From the NCBI GenBank assembly GCA_020216805.1, contig JAIWNN010000144.1, positions 1 to 12,413 of the forward strand: DNA of 12,413 nt, written 5' to 3'. Of this stretch, positions 7,103 to 12,413 are shown piece by piece. Numbering within the stretch: the first letter of the stretch is position 1; every line of letters begins with the position of its first letter. The DNA is from Desulfarculus sp. (GTDB taxonomy: Bacteria; Desulfobacterota; Desulfarculia; Desulfarculales; Desulfarculaceae). The notes below the pieces were generated by a model. It had not been told where the DNA came from. It saw only the letters and a program-made list of their open reading frames with translations, and ran no database searches. The translations under genes and the position numbers were made by a program.

Positions 7103-7124
7103 CCCCCAGCAGGGCCGCTGGGGG
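7103..7124 (+). repeat. Hairpin between fliD and fliS
   Basis: A perfect 8-base-pair inverted repeat (CCCCCAGC / GCTGGGGG) with the 6-base loop AGGGCC starts one base after the fliD stop codon. No T-run follows, so it is not a standard terminator. It may protect the 3' end of fliD mRNA after processing, or partly reduce read-through to tune FliS against FliD. Confidence 0.6.
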
Positions 7125-7155
7125 ACGACCCATGACCAAGGAAGGGATGGGACTC

Positions 7156-7599
7156 ATGTTGAACTACGCGCAAAACCAATACCGGAAGACCCAGGTGGCC
7201 ACCGTGGACCGCGGACGGCTGATCGTCCTGCTCTACGAGGGGGCCATCAGCTTCCTGATCAAGGCCAAGACCTGCCTGACCGAGGACGACATCCCGGCCT
7301 GCGCATCCTTGATCAATCGCGCCCAAGACATCATCGACGAGCTCAACGCCTCGCTGAACATGGAGTTGGGAGGAGAGATCGCCGCCAATCTGCGCCGGCT
7401 GTACCTCTACATGGGCGACCGCCTGGTGCGGGCCAAGATTCGCCGCGAGGAAGCGCCGATTGACGAGGTGATCCGCATCCTGACCAGCCTGAACGAGGCC
7501 TGGCGCGAAGCCCTGGCCAAGCCCGAGGCCCAGGAGGTTTTGAGCCGCCAGCCGGTCCAACCCACCACCACCCAGGCCCGAGGTGGGGTGCGGATCTGA
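7156..7599 (+). CDS. fliS: Flagellin export chaperone FliS
   Basis: FliS binds the C-terminal helix of flagellin in the cytoplasm, prevents early polymerisation and delivers it to the export gate. From the chosen start the protein has 147 residues, near the usual 125-145, and begins MLNYAQNQYRKTQVATVDRG, the family N-terminus, followed by LIVLLYEGAISFLIKAK and the helix around IIDELNASLNMELGGEIAANL with LRRLYLYM. The last 20 residues are a proline/threonine-rich tail. ATGs at 7132, 7147 and 7156 are all possible; AAGGAAGG at 7138-7145 could serve 7147 (4-base spacing from AAGGA) or 7156 (10 bases). The family N-terminus favours 7156. It is co-transcribed with fliD, the usual gene order. Confidence 0.95.
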   Translation: MLNYAQNQYRKTQVATVDRGRLIVLLYEGAISFLIKAKTCLTEDDIPACASLINRAQDIIDELNASLNMELGGEIAANLRRLYLYMGDRLVRAKIRREEAPIDEVIRILTSLNEAWREALAKPEAQEVLSRQPVQPTTTQARGGVRI

Positions 7600-7667
7600 C
7601 GCCAGGTCCTTTTTGGGATCGCGGTTCCGTTGAGGCGCCAGCCTCCGCTCCCATCCCCGACAGATCT

Positions 7668-7709
7668 CGCGCCCGCGCGGCCGGTTCCACCGCCGGCCAC
7701 GCGGGCGCG
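7668..7709. repeat. Large GC hairpin between converging operons
   Basis: Two 17-base arms (7668-7684 and 7693-7709) are complementary at 16 of 17 positions around the 8-base loop TTCCACCG. The single mismatch is at 7678/7699. The arms are almost all G/C, so the RNA hairpin would be very stable in either direction. It lies 69 bases after fliS and about 135 bases beyond the stop codon of the opposing GT4 gene. With no T-run on either strand it is not a classic intrinsic terminator. It could act as a bidirectional transcription barrier, an mRNA 3'-end stabiliser, or one copy of a dispersed palindromic repeat. Confidence 0.7.
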
Positions 7710-7843
7710 TCTCCTGCCCAGCGCCGGCGACAGGGAAATCCAGCAGCTTCATGTCCTGGCCAGGCCGACCCGGCCCGGCCACCAGCCAGGCGGTCGCGAT
7801 GACCAGCGCCTTTTGAATTAGCTTCCAATCATGGGCTTGAGGA

Positions 7844-9484
7844 TCAGCCCTGGCGGGAAAGCAAGCCGTACTTCAGCCCCCAGAGGACCAAGTGCTCGCA
7901 TTGATAGGCCGGCATTTGCGGGGCTAGGTCGGCCTGGAGTTCGGCCAGGCTGGCCCGCTGGCCCCGGGCGGCCAGGGCCTCCAACACCCGATCCAGTTCT
8001 GCGGGCGGCAGGGTGGCGGCCGCGTCGGGATAAGGGGCCTGGGCCCAGTCTCCGGCGGCGCGCCGCGCAGCCAGGGGCCCGGGCGACAAGAGCAGATCGT
8101 CGGCGATGGCCCGACTGGGAAAGTGGCCGAAAAGCTCGCCCTGGCCAGCGGCCAGCACGTCCATCAACCGCGCCGGCCGACCCAGGGCCTGGGCTTGGGC
8201 GCGCAGCCGCAGCCAGATCTCCTCCAGACGCGGCACCACCCGTCCCCATTCGAAACGCTCGGCCGCCCGCTGTCGGGCGGTCCGGCCCAGGCCCTGGCGA
8301 AGCCCGGGATCGCCCGCCAGACGGAGCAGGCGTTCCACCAGGACATCCAAATCCACCGCGGTGCGCTGGGCCACCTGCAGGGCGGCGATATGCTCGGGCA
8401 GGATGGTCCAGGCCGCGTCCAGGGGCTCGAAGCTGGCCGGTCCCAGGGTGGGGACCAGGAAGCCGGTGCGTCCCTCCACCACCAGGTCGCGGTAGCCGCT
8501 GAAGTCGCTGGCCACCACCGGCCGGGCCGCGGCCATGGCCTCGATGATGGACAGGCCGAAGGTCTCCTGGAGGTTGTCGGTGACGGCCACCACCACGTCG
8601 GCCGCGGCCAGGAGCGTCGGTTTGATCTCGCTGTCGAAGTCCACCGACAGGCTGACCCGTCCCTCCAGGCCCAGGCGACGGGCCTGCTCCAGAAGGGCCT
8701 GGCCATAGCCCGCGCCGCCGCCCCCGGCCAGGATCAGGCGCGCGGGGACCCCACGCTCGATCAGCAGCGCCAGGGCGCCGATCAAGGGAGCCAGGTCGCA
8801 CTTGTCCGCCGGCGAGAGGCGACCCAGGCTGAGCAGGGTGAACTCGTCACCGCCGAGGCCGAGGCGGGCCCTGGCCTCGGCCTGGTCCAGGAGCGGGAAA
8901 TCCGATAGACGCACGCCCAGGGGCGCGATCTCCAGACGTCCGGCGAAACCGGCGCCGTTCAGCCCCAGGGCTCGCAGCCGCAGGGTGGAGGCGGCGAAAG
9001 CGCGGGAGAGGTGCTCCCGGGCGGCGCGGCTGGTGCAGATCACCGCGTCGTAGGGCATGGCCCCGGGCAGAACCTTGTAGAGGTTGCGCACCTGGGTGGG
9101 CCAGTAGCTAAGGGTGTGGGTGATGCAGGTGATGGGGGTCGGATGACGGGCCACCCGGTTGCGGAGGTGGCAGAGTTCGGGCAGATAGCGGTCCAGCTCC
9201 GGGGCGTGGAGAGCGGTGTAGGCGGTGCGTTCCAGGGACGAAGGCAGGGCCAGGGCAGGCAGAAGCTTGACCCGGCCGGCCAGCTCCGGTCGCTCCAGCC
9301 AAGGGGCGTAGACCCGCTGGAAGGGGGCCAGCGCGCCCTGGAAGGGCAGGAAAAAGTGCAGCTCGTCGAAGCTGGAGTGCTCCAGCAGGGCCGTTACCAC
9401 ACCAAAGTTGGCCACCTTGCGCCCCAGGCGGCGGTCCGGCTCGGACAGCTCGTCGAAGGCGTTGATAAAGCCCAGTATCTTCAC
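7844..9484 (-). CDS. GT4-family glycosyltransferase with C-terminal extension
   Basis: This 546-residue GT-B enzyme belongs to family GT4 (group 1), which transfers sugars from NDP-sugars with retention. Visible signs are TLLSLGRLSPADKCDLAPLI (about 216-235), LILAGGGGAGYG (250-261), ADVVVAVTDNLQETFGLSII, with the E-x7-E motif at E307/E315, and ARPVVASDFSGYRDLVVEGR before the GT-B closing helix. The acceptor domain (1-200) is divergent. Beyond about residue 430 there is a non-catalytic C-terminal region of about 115 residues whose last part (helix, LAELQADLAP, then LVLWGLKYGLL) resembles a winged-helix fold. The GTG start has AAGGA 8 bases upstream. It is the last gene of the minus-strand operon, 16 bases after the chaperone-like gene. 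A role in flagellin glycosylation is inferred from context. Confidence 0.9.
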   Translation of the reverse strand: MKILGFINAFDELSEPDRRLGRKVANFGVVTALLEHSSFDELHFFLPFQGALAPFQRVYAPWLERPELAGRVKLLPALALPSSLERTAYTALHAPELDRYLPELCHLRNRVARHPTPITCITHTLSYWPTQVRNLYKVLPGAMPYDAVICTSRAAREHLSRAFAASTLRLRALGLNGAGFAGRLEIAPLGVRLSDFPLLDQAEARARLGLGGDEFTLLSLGRLSPADKCDLAPLIGALALLIERGVPARLILAGGGGAGYGQALLEQARRLGLEGRVSLSVDFDSEIKPTLLAAADVVVAVTDNLQETFGLSIIEAMAAARPVVASDFSGYRDLVVEGRTGFLVPTLGPASFEPLDAAWTILPEHIAALQVAQRTAVDLDVLVERLLRLAGDPGLRQGLGRTARQRAAERFEWGRVVPRLEEIWLRLRAQAQALGRPARLMDVLAAGQGELFGHFPSRAIADDLLLSPGPLAARRAAGDWAQAPYPDAAATLPPAELDRVLEALAARGQRASLAELQADLAPQMPAYQCEHLVLWGLKYGLLSRQG

Positions 9485-9500
9485 CGCTGGCGTCCTTAGC

Positions 9501-9938
9501 TCAAGCGGTGCGCGAGAGCTTGTCCGGCCCCCGTCCAGCCAGAGGCGCCGGACGGTAGGCGGAGAAAAGCTGCCGGCCGGTCTCCAGCCGTCCCAACTCC
9601 TGGCGCATCTCGGCCATCTCCCGCTCCAGGAGTCGGACGGACTCGCGGTCCAAGGAGTTGAGGCGCTCGGACAGTACCCGCAGCTTTTCCAGCAGGGACT
9701 GGGCCTCGGCGGCCTCGGCCGGATCCAGGCCGGCCAGAACCGCCTCCCAGTCGCGCCAGACCGGCTGCAGGCGGCGATGGCGACTCATCACCCGGCGGAA
9801 CACGATCTGGCGACGAGCCATGAGGTCATTGAGGGCCTCTTGCTGGTGGTCCCGCAACAGGCCGCGCCCGGCCAGGGCCAGGCCGGCCAGCTCGTCCTGG
9901 TCCCGGGTCAGCTCCCGCAATTGGTTGAGGAGCCGCAT
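9501..9938 (-). CDS. FlgN/FliT-like putative flagellar export chaperone
   Basis: A 145-residue, almost wholly helical, charged protein with heptad-like leucines (LLNQLRELTRDQDELAGLAL, then LLRDHQQEALNDLMARRQ, then LLEKLRVLSERLNSL). It ends in a short basic tail after FSAYRP. Size, helical pattern, the early L-L motif and the QQEAL-x-LMARRQ segment resemble FlgN and FliT, the cytoplasmic export chaperones of hook-associated proteins and FliD. It has no catalytic motif, signal peptide or membrane segment. Its ATG overlaps the stop codon of the preceding gene in a TGATG, so the two are translationally coupled. Assignment to FlgN rather than FliT cannot be made by eye; it could also be an unrelated small coiled-coil protein. 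Confidence 0.65.
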   Translation of the reverse strand: MRLLNQLRELTRDQDELAGLALAGRGLLRDHQQEALNDLMARRQIVFRRVMSRHRRLQPVWRDWEAVLAGLDPAEAAEAQSLLEKLRVLSERLNSLDRESVRLLEREMAEMRQELGRLETGRQLFSAYRPAPLAGRGPDKLSRTA

Positions 9939-10546
9939 CAGTGGGCCTGCCGGCGCAGGCGGGGCATCAGCTCCGACCAGGCCTGGAGCTCGTCCCTGAG
10001 ATCGTGCTCCAGGATGTCGGCCAGGAGGATCCAGTCCTCCTGCTCCTGGGATTGCAGCATCTCGGAGATCAAGCCGTTGAGGCGGGCCTGGCTCTGGGCC
10101 AGGCTGGGCAGACCGTCCAGGCCCTGGGCGCTGTCCAGCCGCAGGGTCTCGCAGGCCCCGTCCACCAGTTGCAGGAACAGATGCAGGGTCTCCAGCAGAG
10201 AGCTGTATTGCTGATTGGCCTCGCGGTCGTCGGCCACCCTGAACAGCTCGGCCACCTGGGGCAGCGATCCGGTCATGGCCTGCAGGTAGGCCCTGGCGTT
10301 ATCCAGGAAATGCAGCGCCACCTGCCGGGCGTCCATGGTCTCCAGCTCCAGGTGGTCGATGGCCTCCCGAGGCAGGCTGCCAGCCGGTCCCTGCTGGCTG
10401 AGTTCATAGGGCCGGCCGTTGACCTTCAGCTCCACCAGGGTGCGGTCGGCCAGTTCCTCGCCGCTCAGCAGGTGGTCCAACATCTCGCCCAGGTTGGCCC
10501 CCCTGGGCTCCACCGCCAATGGCTTGCCGTCCATCCAGACTTCCAT
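9938..10546 (-). CDS. Uncharacterised flagellar-locus protein, coupled to the chaperone-like gene
   Basis: I do not recognise this 202-residue protein. Residues 1-70 look beta-rich, with two strand-turn-strand units each containing a related turn (MEVWMDGKPLAV and LVELKVNGRPYEL) and ending DHLELETMDARQ, suggesting a small beta-grasp-like fold. Residues 72-200 are helical (ALHFLDNARAYLQAM, LLETLHLFLQLVDGACETL, and the acidic DWILLADILEHDLRDELQ). No signal peptide, membrane segment or enzyme motif is visible. ATG at 10546 is chosen because GGGAG lies 8 bases upstream; ATG at 10552 and GTG at 10555 are too close to it. The stop overlaps the next start (TGATG), implying stoichiometric production with the chaperone-like protein. 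A cytoplasmic role in filament assembly or modification is inferred. Confidence 0.85.
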   Translation of the reverse strand: MEVWMDGKPLAVEPRGANLGEMLDHLLSGEELADRTLVELKVNGRPYELSQQGPAGSLPREAIDHLELETMDARQVALHFLDNARAYLQAMTGSLPQVAELFRVADDREANQQYSSLLETLHLFLQLVDGACETLRLDSAQGLDGLPSLAQSQARLNGLISEMLQSQEQEDWILLADILEHDLRDELQAWSELMPRLRRQAH

Positions 10547-10585
10547 GTCCATCACTCCCTTTGTCAGTCAGCCCAGCCGTCGCCC

Positions 10586-12214
10586 TCAGTTGCGAGCCGC
10601 CTCGGCCGGGGCCATGATTTCCAACAACGCGGCCGCCGGATCGTCGGTTGCGCCGGGCAGAGGCAGATCCTCCCGCGCCGGTCCCAGGCAACGCTCCAGC
10701 AAGGCTTCCATGCGGTGATAGTAGGTGTGTTGGGCCAGCACCCGGCGGCGTCCCGCCTGGGCGATGGCCGCGCGCTGCTCGGGATAGCGCCGGTAGTGCT
10801 CCACCATCTCGAGAAGCTGCGCCTCGTTCTCGAAGACCGCCACCTCGCGACCCGGCTCCAGGAACCGCTCCAGGCCCCGCACCCGGTCCACCAGCATGAA
10901 GCCGCCGCAGGCCGGCACCTCCAGGGTGCGGGGGTTGACCCAGTCCGCGCCTTCCGGACGATGGGCATCCTGGGGCGAGGAGTGCAGATTGAGCACGATC
11001 TCGCAGCCGTTGTAGACCTTGACCACCTCCTCGGCCTCCAGGTAGCGCTCCTCGGCCAGATGAGGGGCCAGGGCCTGGCTGCCGGTCCAGCCCACCCCCC
11101 ACAGGCGCAGGGGCAGACCCCGCCCCACCAGGTCGGCGAAGATTCGCCGCCGGTTGGCGTAGCCCGCGCCCATGAAGCCCACCACCCCGCCGTAGCGCTG
11201 GCGGTCGGCGGGGCTGAGGCTCAAGGGCCGGTGACAGGGCGGATGGGCGGCCATGGGCAGGAAATCATGCTCCACCCCCAGGCGCTCCAGCTCGGCGCTC
11301 AGCTCCGGCCCCTGGATGTGGAAGAAATAGTCGTAGGCTCCGGCCACCTCGCGGAAATAGGGCATGGCCCGGAAGTCCTCCACGAACCAAAAGGCGATGG
11401 GGGCGCCCAGGGCGCGCAGATCCTTGAGGGCCCGGCGATCCAGGGGGGCCTGGGCCAGGGCCAGCACCAGATCGGGCTGGAAGACCTCGGCCTCCAGGAC
11501 GGTCAGCTCACCCAAAAAGCGCATCAGGGGGGCGTAGACCCGATCCACCCGCTCCGGCGTCGCGCCGCAGGCGTACATCCTCTCGTGCAGGGGTTTGAGC
11601 TGGTCCAGGGGGGCCAGGCGGGTCTGACAGCCCAGGGCGATCAGCGCCTCGGCGCACCAGTGGGCCACATTGAGCGAGCCGCCCCAGACCGGCGGCACCA
11701 CCAGCACCCGGGGCCGATCCGGTCGGAGTCGGCGGGTCGACGGCTCGTTGAGGCGGCGAGCCAGGGTCTCGGCCGCGCCGGGATGCAGGCGTGACTCGGC
11801 GCGATGGATGAGCAGACCCCGGCCGCGCAGGTCGCCCAGATCGGCGGGATCCACCACCAGGCGCAGGCTGGGCAGCAGAGCGGTGAGGTCGCGGCCGGCC
11901 AGGGCCACGCGCAACAGCCGCGGATCCGGCTCCCAAACCACCAGGTCGCGGCCGGCCAGGGGCTCCAGATGATAACCCAGGCCAAAGCCCAACACCACCA
12001 GGGAACCATCAGGGGCTTGGGCCGCCTGCCGCCGGCCCTCGGCCGCCGGGTCCACCCCGGAGGTGAGGCTCAAACCTCCCAGCTTGAGGCTGGGCGCGCC
12101 CTGGCGGCTGGGCGAGACCAGGGCCTCGGGGTGAGGCGGGGTCCGCTCCAGGCGACGGGCCAGGTCGGGCTGGCGCTGGGCCAGGACGGCCAGGTTGGCG
12201 GCAAAAAAGTCCAC
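10586..12214 (-). CDS. CgeB-like glycosyltransferase with Maf-like N-terminal domain
   Basis: A 542-residue protein. Residues 70-140 (SLVVLGFGLGYHLEPLA, DLVVWEPDPRLLRVAL, LRLVVDP) follow the pattern of the N-terminal nucleotide-binding-like domain of Maf (motility accessory factor) proteins, which modify flagellin. From about residue 168 it matches the CgeB/GT-B type: RVLVVPPVWGGSLNVAHWC, FQPDLVLALAQ, IAFWFVEDFR, YDYFFHIQ, GFMGAGYANRRRIF, VLNLHSS, and the C-terminal NPRTLEVPACGGFMLVDRV with EVAVFENEAQLLEMVEHY. CgeB-type enzymes are glycosyltransferase-like proteins, first described with the Bacillus spore coat. The GTG start is supported by GGAGA 6 bases upstream. It is followed after 39 bases by the unknown 202-residue protein. 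A flagellin-modifying role is inferred from the Maf-like part and the neighbours. Confidence 0.88.
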   Translation of the reverse strand: MDFFAANLAVLAQRQPDLARRLERTPPHPEALVSPSRQGAPSLKLGGLSLTSGVDPAAEGRRQAAQAPDGSLVVLGFGLGYHLEPLAGRDLVVWEPDPRLLRVALAGRDLTALLPSLRLVVDPADLGDLRGRGLLIHRAESRLHPGAAETLARRLNEPSTRRLRPDRPRVLVVPPVWGGSLNVAHWCAEALIALGCQTRLAPLDQLKPLHERMYACGATPERVDRVYAPLMRFLGELTVLEAEVFQPDLVLALAQAPLDRRALKDLRALGAPIAFWFVEDFRAMPYFREVAGAYDYFFHIQGPELSAELERLGVEHDFLPMAAHPPCHRPLSLSPADRQRYGGVVGFMGAGYANRRRIFADLVGRGLPLRLWGVGWTGSQALAPHLAEERYLEAEEVVKVYNGCEIVLNLHSSPQDAHRPEGADWVNPRTLEVPACGGFMLVDRVRGLERFLEPGREVAVFENEAQLLEMVEHYRRYPEQRAAIAQAGRRRVLAQHTYYHRMEALLERCLGPAREDLPLPGATDDPAAALLEIMAPAEAARN

Positions 12215-12269
12215 AATCGCTCTCCGCGCGTGCTGTCACGCTGATTTGTGCAAGATCGATACCACGGAC

Positions 12270-12413
12270 TCAGAGCCCTGCCGCCGCCGCCAGCCAATCC
12301 CGGGCTCGGCCGCAGGCCTGGGCCAGGCGCGGGGGTGCCCCCGGGCCGGCCAAAGCCGCCAGGGGGCGCAGCCCCGGAGCCTCGGCCAGGACTCGCCCGG
12401 CGGCCGGCGCGTC
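12270..12413 (-). CDS. C-terminal end of an unidentified gene (cut by window edge)
   Basis: An open minus-strand frame enters from the right edge and ends at a TGA (complement of 12270-12272), giving 47 residues rich in Ala, Leu, Gly and Pro and ending ARDWLAAAAGL. Third positions are mostly G/C, like the neighbours. The 55-base gap to the next start in the same direction fits an operon. In such GC-rich DNA short open frames occur by chance, and another frame is also open here, so this is tentative. No family can be named. Confidence 0.45.
   Translation of the reverse strand, partial: DAPAAGRVLAEAPGLRPLAALAGPGAPPRLAQACGRARDWLAAAAGL

Noticed and set aside
7630..7821. 63-residue plus-strand frame downstream of fliS
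   Set aside because: It runs through the large palindrome, is Pro/Arg-rich, has no SD and no recognisable motif.
9941..11794. 617-residue plus-strand open frame across several minus-strand genes
   Set aside because: It is Gln/His/Gly/Leu-rich, spans the boundary between two well-supported opposite genes, and has no recognisable motif.

Overview
This GC-rich window (visibly about two-thirds G+C, with strong G/C preference at third codon positions) is part of a flagellar filament locus. It combines late flagellar structural genes with several unrelated glycosyltransferases. Three sigma classes are visible in its promoters (sigma-28-like, sigma-54 and housekeeping). This, with the high GC and the style of the proteins (GT2 with TPRs, a CgeB-like enzyme with a Maf-like N-terminus, a very long FliD), fits a motile Gram-negative bacterium, most likely a GC-rich Desulfobacterota/Deltaproteobacterium. 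That assignment is inferred from gene content; there is no rRNA or other marker gene here.

Layout. Positions 1-285 (minus) hold the first 95 residues of flagellin, which runs off the left edge. Its leader has a sigma-28-type -10 element and a perfect hairpin just upstream of the Shine-Dalgarno (SD) site. A divergent 330-base spacer leads to a plus-strand gene (616-3138) for a three-part protein: GT2 glycosyltransferase, TPR repeats, and a degenerate alkaline-phosphatase-like domain. It converges on a minus-strand GT9-like (heptosyltransferase-type) gene (4342-3167) with its own TTGACA-N18-TATGAT promoter. A second divergent spacer carries a clear sigma-54 promoter that drives fliD (filament cap, 4660-7101) and fliS (flagellin export chaperone, 7156-7599). 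fliS converges on a compact minus-strand operon. In transcription order the operon contains the tail of an unidentified gene (12413-12270), a CgeB-like glycosyltransferase with a Maf-like N-terminal domain (12214-10586), an unrecognised 202-residue protein (10546-9938), a small helical FlgN/FliT-like protein (9938-9501) and a GT4 glycosyltransferase (9484-7844). A large GC hairpin sits between the two converging operons.

How the genes may work together: FliS and the FlgN/FliT-like protein are probable export chaperones, and flagellin and FliD are the exported filament and cap. The four glycosyltransferases, from different folds and families, are best explained as a flagellin (or cap) O-glycosylation set. 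That link is inferred from position. No sugar-nucleotide biosynthesis genes are visible, so the sugar cannot be named. The observations most worth following are the apparent loss of metal-binding residues in the phosphatase-like domain, the flagellin leader that looks like a CsrA target, the Maf-like/CgeB fusion, and the translationally coupled unknown gene plus chaperone-like gene.
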